Assembly: GCF_026000115.1 (NCBI RefSeq) | Contig: NZ_AP026867.1 | Location: 6,177,001-6,241,000 of the forward strand | Length of the DNA: 64,000 nucleotides | Direction: 5' to 3' | Source of the DNA: Aureispira anguillae | GTDB lineage: Bacteria; Bacteroidota; Bacteroidia; Chitinophagales; Saprospiraceae | Shown here: one piece after another, positions 46,156-54,431 of the stretch | How the letters are laid out: every line of letters begins with the position of its first letter | How positions within the stretch are numbered: position 1 is the first letter of the stretch | Translations under genes and position numbers: made by a program | Notes under the pieces: generated by a model | Told to the model about the DNA's origin: nothing | Database searches by the model: none | The model's input: the letters and a program-made list of their open reading frames with translations, nothing else

Positions 46156-49100
46156 ATGAATTTTAGATATCTATTTTTTTTCTTCCTTTTTACAACGCCT
46201 CTCGTAGGGCAAAATGATTTATTAATTGCGGATTCGCTCTATAGCAAGGCTTCAGAAATGAATCGAGCTGTTAAGTATGACCTTGCTTTAACCTATGCAA
46301 CTCAAGCCCAAGCTATTTATTTAAAGTATGAGAAATGGGAGAGATATTATCTGACCAAACAAATGGAGTTGGATTTTAATGTAAATCTGATGAATTATGC
46401 AGTCGCTAAGCGTGTTTATGAGGAAATCATGGAAAAAATCGTAGAGCGACTTGGTCCCAATAGTCTTCAAGAGGCGGTAAGCCATGGTAGTGCTGGTAAT
46501 TTGTTTAGTGATGGAGATCAAGACTATGAAAAAGCATACGATTATTATACCAAAGCCCTAGGTATGTTGTTGAGCCAAGATAGTTTAAATGTCAATGCCT
46601 TAAACATAACTTATGGTCAATTGGCGGTTAATCGATCTACACTGGGGTTGATGGATGATGCCATAGAATATGGTAAGACGGCTATTGATGTTATCAAAAG
46701 AGAATTGCCACCCTCTGTAACACGAGATGAATATCTATCGTTTCATTATCGAACGATTGGCGATTGTTATATGGACAAGGGAGCTTTTCAGGAAGCCTTA
46801 GAATACCAGAAGGAAGCTTTGGCGCTGTATAAAAAAGTCTACGGCAAAGGGCACCTGCGTACAGGGATTGTGTATCATGGATTAGCCGATATTTCTAGAG
46901 AGTTGTACCAAAGTAAGGAGGCGCTGCATTATAACCATAAAGCTTTAGATATATTTTTGGAGCATTTGGGAGCCAAACACCTTTATGTGGCACTGACTTA
47001 TAATAATATGGGCAATGTATTTCTCTTGCAAAAAGACTATGAAAAAAGTGCGATTTATTTTCAGAAAACCATTGAGATTGCTGAGCAATTAGGGGACGAA
47101 GGGATGGACTATTTGCCAATTGCCTACGTTAATTTAGGCTTGGTTAGTAATCAACTAAAAAATTATAAAAAAGCCGAAAAATACATTCAAAAGGCCCTAG
47201 AAATGGATATAGATGTGTTGGGGAAGCATCATGTAGAGGTGGCTGAAGATTATAATTATTTGACACTGTGTTATCAAAGTCAAGAAAAGTGGGAGCAGGC
47301 ATTAAGGGCAAATTTAGCGGCAATTTTGGCAAATACAACAAATTATGAAACCCAAGACCCTTATGCCTTTGCAGAAGTATTGGAGCAGGCTACTTTTTTT
47401 ACCAACCCTTATCTTACCGTTGAAATCTTTACCTACAAAGCTTTTTTGCTGCAATCGATCTATGAAGAAACAGGAGATTTAGAGCTATTAAAACATGCCT
47501 TGACGGGCATTATGGAGCTGCTGACTTTTATTGATAAAACCAAACAACAGTTTTTTGTAATAGAGGACGAAATAGATTTTTCTAGTGAGGTAAACAGTGT
47601 TTATGAGTTGGGAATTTTAATTGCGGGGGAATTGTACAAGGTAACAAAGGACAAGAGCTATTTAAAAAGTGCATTTGTCTTGGCTGAAAAAAATAAATCC
47701 GAAGCATTGGGCAATGTATTACAGTCCAACAGTGCCATTAAGATTGGAAATGTTCCCGATAGCCTTCAAGAAGAAGAAAAACGGCTCAAAGAAAATATTG
47801 CTGAAGTTGAGTATTATTTAATAGAAGCTCAGATGGTCCGAAATCTTACAGAGGTAAAGGAATTAGAGGCCGAATTATTTGAACTAAAACGGAAATTAGA
47901 AAAACTGATAGAAGCGATAGAAACAAATTATCCTGCTTATTATGAACTCAAATATGCGATGGACTGGATGAAAGCATCTGAAGTGCAATCCAATTTATTG
48001 GGGGCTAAAGATATGTTGTTGGAGTATTTTGTAGGAGATTCAGTGGTTTATCTTTTTGCTGTAACAACCAATGATATTAATTTTTATCCTTTGGGTACAA
48101 AGAAGGATATGCGGAGAACAATTCGCCAGCTCAGAGAAAGTTTAACGAACTTAAAGCAATTGAGCAAACAACCAAGGATTTCTTTTGAACAATTTTGCCA
48201 TCACGCCCATGATTTTTACCGACATTGGGTTGAACCAGCAATAAAAGGAAAGGATGTAGAACGGTTAATTATTATTCCTGATGATTATCTAAATTTTATT
48301 CCCTTTGAGGTCTTACTTACCGTCCCAACTGGGCAATCTCACCACGATCAAGATTATAAAAAGCTAGCCTATTTATTGTCCGATTATCAAGTGAATTATT
48401 CTTATTCGGCTAGATTACTAAGAGCAAATAAAGCGAAGGAAGTTGCTGCCAATCAGCAAATTTTAGCCTTTGCAGCTTCCTATGATTATACGGGAACAGG
48501 AACAACACGGAGCCAGCTTAATCCTTTACCTTCTGTAGCAAAGGAGGTGACAGGCTTAGAAGCGAAGTTTGATGGGCATTATTTATACCAAAAAGAGGCG
48601 AATGAAGAAACCTTTAAATCTTTAGTTGCTCGTTATAGCATCATTCACTTGGCAATGCATGGTTTATTAAACAGCAAACATCCAGAATTGTCTTGTCTTG
48701 CCTTTTCTTTGGGCAGCGATAGCACCAAGTATGACGATTTTTTATATGCACATGAGATTGCTAATTTAAAAATGAATGCAGATTTAGTGGTTCTTTCGGC
48801 TTGTGAAACAGGTTATGGAAAATTTGAAGGAGGGGAAGGTGTGATGTCTTTGGCACGCTCATTTATGTATGCTGGAATTCCTTCTTTAGTGGTTAGCCTT
48901 TGGCAGGTTAACGATAATGCAACAGCAATAATAATGGAATCGCTATATCAGAATATTGCCCAAGGAATGACCAAAGCAGCGGCGTTGCGTCAAGCAAAAT
49001 TAGATTATTTAACAGAAAAGAGTAGGGGAATCGCCTCTCATCCTAATTTCTGGGCTGCCTTTATTCATTTAGGGAAGGATGGCAGTATCGAATTGCAGCC

Positions 49101-49212
49101 CAAACAGGAGCAAAAAATATCGATTTGGGGAGGAATACTAGCAGGGGGATTCTTATTAGGGCTGCTAATCTTTTTTGTCAAGAAAAAAAAGCAAGAAAAA
49201 ACTTTCATCTAA
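46156..49212 (+). CDS. Membrane-anchored TPR-CHAT caspase-like protein
   Basis: A 1018-residue protein: signal peptide (FLFTTPLVGQ), about six TPRs (residues 100-390), a helical linker with coiled coil (about 530-610), a CHAT protease domain (about 640-965) and a C-terminal transmembrane helix (GGILAGGFLLGLLIFFV) before a KKKKQEK tail. The caspase-like dyad is His835 (HLAMHG) and Cys883 (LSACETG), both intact, and the late SLWQVND motif is present. CHAT proteins are usually proteases cleaving a neighbouring partner. The signal peptide and end anchor predict that TPR and CHAT face the periplasm, which is uncommon for cytosolic-immunity CHAT proteins. Confidence 0.9.
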   Translation: MNFRYLFFFFLFTTPLVGQNDLLIADSLYSKASEMNRAVKYDLALTYATQAQAIYLKYEKWERYYLTKQMELDFNVNLMNYAVAKRVYEEIMEKIVERLGPNSLQEAVSHGSAGNLFSDGDQDYEKAYDYYTKALGMLLSQDSLNVNALNITYGQLAVNRSTLGLMDDAIEYGKTAIDVIKRELPPSVTRDEYLSFHYRTIGDCYMDKGAFQEALEYQKEALALYKKVYGKGHLRTGIVYHGLADISRELYQSKEALHYNHKALDIFLEHLGAKHLYVALTYNNMGNVFLLQKDYEKSAIYFQKTIEIAEQLGDEGMDYLPIAYVNLGLVSNQLKNYKKAEKYIQKALEMDIDVLGKHHVEVAEDYNYLTLCYQSQEKWEQALRANLAAILANTTNYETQDPYAFAEVLEQATFFTNPYLTVEIFTYKAFLLQSIYEETGDLELLKHALTGIMELLTFIDKTKQQFFVIEDEIDFSSEVNSVYELGILIAGELYKVTKDKSYLKSAFVLAEKNKSEALGNVLQSNSAIKIGNVPDSLQEEEKRLKENIAEVEYYLIEAQMVRNLTEVKELEAELFELKRKLEKLIEAIETNYPAYYELKYAMDWMKASEVQSNLLGAKDMLLEYFVGDSVVYLFAVTTNDINFYPLGTKKDMRRTIRQLRESLTNLKQLSKQPRISFEQFCHHAHDFYRHWVEPAIKGKDVERLIIIPDDYLNFIPFEVLLTVPTGQSHHDQDYKKLAYLLSDYQVNYSYSARLLRANKAKEVAANQQILAFAASYDYTGTGTTRSQLNPLPSVAKEVTGLEAKFDGHYLYQKEANEETFKSLVARYSIIHLAMHGLLNSKHPELSCLAFSLGSDSTKYDDFLYAHEIANLKMNADLVVLSACETGYGKFEGGEGVMSLARSFMYAGIPSLVVSLWQVNDNATAIIMESLYQNIAQGMTKAAALRQAKLDYLTEKSRGIASHPNFWAAFIHLGKDGSIELQPKQEQKISIWGGILAGGFLLGLLIFFVKKKKQEKTFI

Positions 49213-49362
49213 TGTGTTAAATGTATCTTAGCATACGAATTTGGGAACGTATTATTATCATATAATGCTTATTTTTCCATCTATTTAGATAGAAAGGAGG
49301 AACCTACTCTTTTGTCACACAGAGGGGATAGCTTTTTAATGAACTAGAGTAATAAATATATA

Positions 49363-51468
49363 ATGAATAATCTATTGTTACAATCTAATATAATCTTACA
49401 ATATCCAAAGTGGTTTATCCTTTTGTGCGTGTTGGTAGGAATTCTTTATGCTACCGCATTATATTATCGAGATCAAAGTTTTGGAGAGCAGTCTCAGAAA
49501 TTAAATCGCCTACTTGGAGGCATTCGTTTTGGTACGGTTACCATTATTTGCCTCTTGTTATTGTCTCCTGTAATCAAACGTACCATTACACAAACGGAGC
49601 AGCCTATTGTTGTGTTGGCGCAAGACAATTCGGAGTCTATTGGTCGAAGCATGTCTGAGGAAGCACGTCAAAAGTACCAAAAAGACATGGATTTGTTAAA
49701 GCAACAATTGGCGAGCAATTATGACCTTAAGACCTATTCTTTTGGGGCAGAAACAAGGGAGGGAATCGATCATTCATATACCGATCAAGCGACTAATATT
49801 GCTTCTTTTATGCAGGAAATGTACGATCTGTATAGTAACCAAAATATCGGAACAGTAATATGGGCTTCAGATGGAATTTATAATCAAGGAAGCAATCCTA
49901 TTTATTTAGGAAATAAATTGAATACGCCTATTTTTAGTATTGCCTTAGGAGATACGATTCCTAAAAAAGACTTGATCCTAAAAAAGGTCTACAACAATCA
50001 AATCACTTATCTTGGCGATCGATTTAATGTCCAGATTGATCTTGCTGCAATCAACTGTAGCGCAACGACCACTAAATTAGTAATCTCAAAAGGAGGAAAA
50101 AAGATACAAGAGAAAATCATTAGCCTAGAGAACAATGATTTTTTTGCAACAGAGGAGATTACATTGGAAGCTACTTCAAGTGGGGTGCAAAAATATACCG
50201 TATCTCTTTCTGCAATAGAGGGGGAGGCAACAACAGCCAACAATTCTAAAAACTTTTATATCGATGTGCTAGATGCTCGTCAAAAAATATTGTTATTGGC
50301 GGAGTCTCCACATCCTGATATGGCGGCTTTCAAGAGAACCATTAAAAATAATAAGAACTACGAAGTTGAGATTAAATATGCCGACGATTTTTCAGAATCT
50401 GTTACCGCCTATGATTTTGTGATTTTGCATCAGTTGCCAAGTGCTAGGAATGGCATTCCAGATATTTTAACGACTATTCGAACTAAAAAAATTCCGCACT
50501 TATTTGTTGTTGGAACCTTAACCAACTTGCCCAACCTCAATCAAAGTCAAGGTCTCATTGCTATTAATAGCCGTGGAAACCAAACCAATGATACAGAAGG
50601 TATTTTGGAACCTACTTTTAATCTATTTACTCTAGATGATAAGGTCAAGGATTTAATTGCTCAGTTGCCACCTGTAACGACCCCTTTTGCTGACTTTAAG
50701 GCAAAGGCAGATGCTACGGTTATGATGCGTCAACGAATTGGTTCTATCAATATGGATTATCCCTTAGTGATTGTTGGTGAAGAACAGGGGATAAAAAAAG
50801 GCATATTGACAGGCGAAGGAATTTGGAAATGGCGTATTTTTGATTACGTTCAAAATCAATCGCACGAGTTGTTTGATGAGTTGTTTGGTAAGGTTATTCA
50901 ATACCTCAGCACCAAGGAAGACAAAAGGAAATTTAGAGCTTTTGCCAGCAATACTTTATACAATGAAAATGAGTCTATTGTTGTTGACGCAGAACTTTAT
51001 AATAATAATTATGAACGCATTAATACACCAGAGGCTCGTTTAGTGATTACCAACGATAAAGGCGAAAAATTCCCCTTTACATTTAATAAGACAGAATCCA
51101 GCTATGAGCTTAATGCAGGTCGCCTTCCAGAGGGAAGTTATCAATTCGAGGCATCCACTGTTTTTAATGGAGAAGAGTTGAAGTCAGGTGGTGCTTTTAG
51201 CGTTAAAGCCATTCAATTGGAAATCTTTGAGTCCACTGCAAATCACCAGTTGTTGAATTTAATTAGCTCAAAAAATGGAGGAACGGTTATTGGTCCTAAT
51301 GAATTATTGAAACTCCCTGAATTAATCAAGACAAAAGGATTTGCTAAACCTGTATTGTACGATACGATCAAAACACGATCGTTAATCCATCTTAAATGGA
51401 TTTTCTTTTTGTTGTTGGGGTTATTGACATTAGAATGGTTCTTACGTCGGTATTTTGGAAGCTACTAA
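49363..51468 (+). CDS. Membrane protein with VWA-like domain
   Basis: A 701-residue protein with two N-terminal transmembrane helices (about 17-34 and 55-70), a VWA-like domain whose metal site reads DNSES (88-92, DxSxS) and TVIWASDGIYNQGSNP, then beta-sandwich and ligand-binding-like modules, and a C-terminal transmembrane helix (IHLKWIFFLLLGLLTLEWFL). The layout matches periplasmic BatA/BatE-type or uncharacterised Bacteroidota VWA membrane proteins. It follows the CHAT gene after 150 bases and may be co-expressed. Confidence 0.75.
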   Translation: MNNLLLQSNIILQYPKWFILLCVLVGILYATALYYRDQSFGEQSQKLNRLLGGIRFGTVTIICLLLLSPVIKRTITQTEQPIVVLAQDNSESIGRSMSEEARQKYQKDMDLLKQQLASNYDLKTYSFGAETREGIDHSYTDQATNIASFMQEMYDLYSNQNIGTVIWASDGIYNQGSNPIYLGNKLNTPIFSIALGDTIPKKDLILKKVYNNQITYLGDRFNVQIDLAAINCSATTTKLVISKGGKKIQEKIISLENNDFFATEEITLEATSSGVQKYTVSLSAIEGEATTANNSKNFYIDVLDARQKILLLAESPHPDMAAFKRTIKNNKNYEVEIKYADDFSESVTAYDFVILHQLPSARNGIPDILTTIRTKKIPHLFVVGTLTNLPNLNQSQGLIAINSRGNQTNDTEGILEPTFNLFTLDDKVKDLIAQLPPVTTPFADFKAKADATVMMRQRIGSINMDYPLVIVGEEQGIKKGILTGEGIWKWRIFDYVQNQSHELFDELFGKVIQYLSTKEDKRKFRAFASNTLYNENESIVVDAELYNNNYERINTPEARLVITNDKGEKFPFTFNKTESSYELNAGRLPEGSYQFEASTVFNGEELKSGGAFSVKAIQLEIFESTANHQLLNLISSKNGGTVIGPNELLKLPELIKTKGFAKPVLYDTIKTRSLIHLKWIFFLLLGLLTLEWFLRRYFGSY

Positions 51469-51486
51469 TCTATTTTGGTTGTTAAT

Positions 51487-51548
51487 CTTTAGAACCACAA
51501 GCAGCAGCCAAAAACAATGGTAATAACAAAACATATATTTTATACCTT
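51487..51548 (-). pseudogene. Decayed 5' end of a fourth array lipoprotein
   Basis: On the minus strand this piece reads YKIYVLLLPLFLAAACGSKD, the signal peptide and lipobox of the 224-residue array lipoproteins, but its ATG has become AGG and a stop follows at once. It sits after the last hairpin of the array, exactly where a further lipoprotein gene would begin, and shows that the array was once longer. Confidence 0.8.
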
Positions 51549-51561
51549 ATAATCTTATAGA

Positions 51562-51588
51562 GCAAGCTTAGAATTTTTCTAAGCTTGC
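51562..51588 (-). terminator. Array hairpin 4
   Basis: 12-bp stem (51562-51573 / 51577-51588), 3-base loop, after the last protease-tail fragment. The T-run of the other copies has decayed to CTCTAT on the minus strand. Confidence 0.6.
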
Positions 51589-51596
51589 ATGATGAA

Positions 51597-51815
51597 TTAA
51601 TAACCATATTCTTTATATAAGGTATCAATGGCATTTCTTTGATTAGGATGAAAATTAATCAGTGCATCTTTTACCTCATGGACTAACTCTGGACTATTGG
51701 TCATGGCTGAAAAAATTTCGGCATTGGTGAACCCTGATACGCTATCTTTTACGGGGTCAGGAATTTCTAAAGGAGGGTTATTGTGTGTTCTATCGTCCAT
51801 TAAATCCCAATACAA
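51597..51815 (-). pseudogene. Protease C-terminal fragment, array copy 3
   Basis: Encodes 72 residues (from a TTG; first ATG six codons in) matching the last 73 of the 701-residue metalloprotease, with one codon lost (SAMTNSPEL). It begins 9 bases after the preceding lipoprotein stop. Too short for any enzymatic role; either a leftover of tandem duplication or a retained interaction piece. Confidence 0.8.
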
Positions 51816-51824
51816 GCCTTTTTT

Positions 51825-52487
51825 CTAATCCTTTACACAAAAGGCATAAGCTCCCTTTGTAAAATGTACAGAATCTACACTACAGGCCAAACGGCTATCC
51901 GATGCAGAATAATATTGACAAACCCCATCTACTATATAATGATTGGATTGTCCATTATTAGTAAACGCATAAGTATCGGGCCATAAATATTCCCAACAGT
52001 CTGTATTCCCTATATTTAAATCTTTATTCTTTTCCTTATCAATAAAAATATTGGCTAAACGAATAGAAGAATCATAACAGCCTTTTTTCTTAGGAATTAA
52101 GCCTATTTTAAATTGTTTTTCATTAATGCTTTTAAAATGAAAATGGGTATAAACAAAAGAACTGACCTCTTTAGTTACTTTACCAACCTCAGCATAAATC
52201 TCAAATAAATGAGTTGCCCCATAAACAACATCCGTATCAATTTTACTAGTAGATAAATCAAAAAAAAGTTCATAGTTGGTAAAATCAAAATAGTTACCAC
52301 TATTCTTATCCAACAATTGATTCGGCAAATCCATTTCATACCAGATGGTATCGCCTACTGAAAAAACATCGTTAGGGGTGACAGACAAAGGAAACTCAAA
52401 ACCGTATTTGATGGAACAACCTGGATCCTTAGAACCACAAGCAGCAGCCAAAAACAACGATAATAACAAAGTGTATATTTTATACAT
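51825..52487 (-). CDS. Array lipoprotein, copy 3
   Basis: A 220-residue lipoprotein (MYKIYTLLLSLFLAAACGS; lipobox Cys17) identical in sequence to the lipoprotein at 53716-54378; the DNA differs at about one position (for example 52072 versus 53964). The mature part is a beta-rich domain with six or so Cys (CSIKYGF, GCYDS, DCWEYLW, GVCQYY, LACSVD, AFCVKD). No known family. In-frame ATGs 1 and 4 codons upstream (52499, 52490) are alternatives. Confidence 0.85.
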   Translation of the reverse strand: MYKIYTLLLSLFLAAACGSKDPGCSIKYGFEFPLSVTPNDVFSVGDTIWYEMDLPNQLLDKNSGNYFDFTNYELFFDLSTSKIDTDVVYGATHLFEIYAEVGKVTKEVSSFVYTHFHFKSINEKQFKIGLIPKKKGCYDSSIRLANIFIDKEKNKDLNIGNTDCWEYLWPDTYAFTNNGQSNHYIVDGVCQYYSASDSRLACSVDSVHFTKGAYAFCVKD

Positions 52488-52505
52488 CATAAATAACATT
52501 AAAAA

Positions 52506-52532
52506 GCAAGCTTAGAATTTTTCTAAGCTTGC
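52506..52532 (-). terminator. Array hairpin 3
   Basis: Perfect 12-bp stem (52506-52517 / 52521-52532), loop AAA on the minus strand, followed there by TTTTTA. A strong intrinsic terminator just before the start of the copy 3 lipoprotein. Confidence 0.85.
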
Positions 52533-52540
52533 ATGATAAA

Positions 52541-52762
52541 TTAATAGCCATACTCTTTATATAAAGTATCAATGACATTTCTTTGACTAGGATGAAAATT
52601 AATTAGTGCATCTTTTACCTCATGAACTAACTCAGGGTTGTTTGTAGTTAAGGCTGAAAAAATTTCGGCATTGGTGAACCCTGATACGCTATCTTTTACG
52701 GGGTCAGGAATTTCTAAAGGAGGGTTATTGTGTGTTCTATCGTCCATTAAATCCCAATACAA
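52541..52762 (-). pseudogene. Protease C-terminal fragment, array copy 2
   Basis: Encodes 73 residues (from a TTG) matching the end of the metalloprotease (DPVKDSVSGFTN ... LYKEYGY). The start of homology, KGLYWDLMDD in the full gene, is the same in every copy, so all arose from one breakpoint. All copies remain open. Confidence 0.8.
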
Positions 52763-52771
52763 GCCTTTTTT

Positions 52772-53431
52772 CTAATCCTTTACACAAAAGGCATAAGCTC
52801 CTCTAGTATGCTGTATGGAATCTACATGACATATTAAAAGGCTATCATAAGGAGAATATAGACAGATACCATCTACTAAATAATGATTGGATTGCCCATT
52901 ATTAGTAAACGCATAGGTATCAGGACGTAAATACTCCCAACAATCGGTATCCCCTATATTTAAATCATTATTTTCTTCTTTGTCGTAGAAAATATTTGCT
53001 AAACTTATTTCCGTATCATAGCATCCTTTTTTCTTAGGAATTAAACCTATTTTAAAGTGTTTTTCATTGATGCTCTTAAAATGAAAATGGGTGTATACAA
53101 AACCATTGATTTCTGTTGTTACTTCTCCTATTTCTGCGTGAATATCAAATAGGTGAGTTGTGTTGTAGACAAAATCTGTATCTACTTTACTTGATGATAG
53201 TTTAAAAAAAAGTTCATAGCCTGTAAAATCAAAATAATCGCCACTATTCTTATCCAACAATTGATTCGGCAAATCCATTTCATACCAAATGGTATCGCCT
53301 ATAGAAAAAACATCTTTGGGAGTGACAGATAAAGGAAACTCAAAACCATATTCAACATAACAACCTGAATGCTTTTCCCCACAAGCAACAACCAAGGAAA
53401 ATAATAATAGAAAAACATATAATTTATACAT
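52772..53431 (-). CDS. Array lipoprotein, copy 2 (diverged)
   Basis: A 219-residue lipoprotein (MYKLYVFLLLFSLVVACGE, lipobox Cys17) homologous to copies 1 and 3 along its whole length but clearly diverged, mainly in the middle and near the C-terminus (for example IQHTRGAYAF). The conserved Cys set remains. The frame extends upstream to 53521 through the hairpin and protease fragment, but the homologous start is the ATG at 53429-53431. Confidence 0.85.
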   Translation of the reverse strand: MYKLYVFLLLFSLVVACGEKHSGCYVEYGFEFPLSVTPKDVFSIGDTIWYEMDLPNQLLDKNSGDYFDFTGYELFFKLSSSKVDTDFVYNTTHLFDIHAEIGEVTTEINGFVYTHFHFKSINEKHFKIGLIPKKKGCYDTEISLANIFYDKEENNDLNIGDTDCWEYLRPDTYAFTNNGQSNHYLVDGICLYSPYDSLLICHVDSIQHTRGAYAFCVKD

Positions 53432-53448
53432 CACAATAACATTAAAAA

Positions 53449-53475
53449 GCAAGCTTAGACTTTTTCTAAGCTTGC
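53449..53475 (-). terminator. Array hairpin 2
   Basis: 10-bp stem (53449-53458 / 53466-53475) with a 7-base loop and TTTTTA behind it on the minus strand; the same element as the other array hairpins with one changed pair. Confidence 0.8.
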
Positions 53476-53483
53476 ATGATGAA

Positions 53484-53705
53484 TTAATAGCCATACTCTT
53501 TATATAAAGTATCAATGGCATTTCTTTGACTAGGATGAAAATTAATCAATGCATCTTTTACCTCATGGACTAACTCTGGACTGTTTGTAGTCAAAGCTGA
53601 AAAAATTTCGGCATTGGTAAAACCTGATACGCTATCTTTTACGGGGTCAGGAACATTTAATGGCGGTTCATTGTGTGTTTGATCGTCCATTAAATCCCAA
53701 TACAA
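53484..53705 (-). pseudogene. Protease C-terminal fragment, array copy 1
   Basis: Encodes 73 residues equal to the metalloprotease C-terminus except for scattered changes (DQTHNEPPLNVPDPVK). It begins 10 bases after the stop of the copy 1 lipoprotein, at the same breakpoint as the other fragments. Confidence 0.8.
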
Positions 53706-53715
53706 GCCTTCTTTT

Positions 53716-54378
53716 CTAATCCTTTACACAAAAGGCATAAGCTCCCTTTGTAAAATGTACAGAATCTACACTACAGGCCAAACGGCTATCCGATGCAGAA
53801 TAATATTGACAAACCCCATCTACTATATAATGATTGGATTGTCCATTATTAGTAAACGCATAAGTATCGGGCCATAAATATTCCCAACAGTCTGTATTCC
53901 CTATATTTAAATCTTTATTCTTTTCCTTATCAATAAAAATATTGGCTAAACGAATAGAAGAATCGTAACAGCCTTTTTTCTTAGGAATTAAGCCTATTTT
54001 AAATTGTTTTTCATTAATGCTTTTAAAATGAAAATGGGTATAAACAAAAGAACTGACCTCTTTAGTTACTTTACCAACCTCAGCATAAATCTCAAATAAA
54101 TGAGTTGCCCCATAAACAACATCCGTATCAATTTTACTAGTAGATAAATCAAAAAAAAGTTCATAGTTGGTAAAATCAAAATAGTTACCACTATTCTTAT
54201 CCAACAATTGATTCGGCAAATCCATTTCATACCAGATGGTATCGCCTACTGAAAAAACATCGTTAGGGGTGACAGACAAAGGAAACTCAAAACCGTATTT
54301 GATGGAACAACCTGGATCCTTAGAACCACAAGCAGCAGCCAAAAACAACGATAATAACAAAGTGTATATTTTATACAT
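53716..54378 (-). CDS. Array lipoprotein, copy 1
   Basis: A 220-residue lipoprotein (lipobox LAAAC, Cys17) directly downstream of the metalloprotease. Predicted beta-rich with WYEMDLPNQLL, FVYTHFHFKSINEK and IGLIPKKKGCYD segments and conserved Cys. Its position suggests that it is the partner, inhibitor or cargo of the metalloprotease; this is inference. The hairpin terminator just upstream ends 14 bases before the start, so expression needs read-through from the protease gene or a hidden promoter. Confidence 0.85.
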   Translation of the reverse strand: MYKIYTLLLSLFLAAACGSKDPGCSIKYGFEFPLSVTPNDVFSVGDTIWYEMDLPNQLLDKNSGNYFDFTNYELFFDLSTSKIDTDVVYGATHLFEIYAEVGKVTKEVSSFVYTHFHFKSINEKQFKIGLIPKKKGCYDSSIRLANIFIDKEKNKDLNIGNTDCWEYLWPDTYAFTNNGQSNHYIVDGVCQYYSASDSRLACSVDSVHFTKGAYAFCVKD

Positions 54379-54396
54379 CATAAATAACATTAAAAA

Positions 54397-54423
54397 GCAA
54401 GCTTAGAATTTTTCTAAGCTTGC
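54397..54423 (-). terminator. Array hairpin 1
   Basis: Perfect 12-bp stem (54397-54408 / 54412-54423) followed on the minus strand by TTTTTA. It lies between the metalloprotease stop and the first lipoprotein start. Confidence 0.88.
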
Positions 54424-54431
54424 ATGATAAA

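Noticed and set aside
51597-53705. Protease-tail fragments as independent small toxins
   Set aside because: They are copies of one C-terminus with little change, start at TTG codons at a common breakpoint, and carry no catalytic or toxin motif. They are listed as gene fragments.
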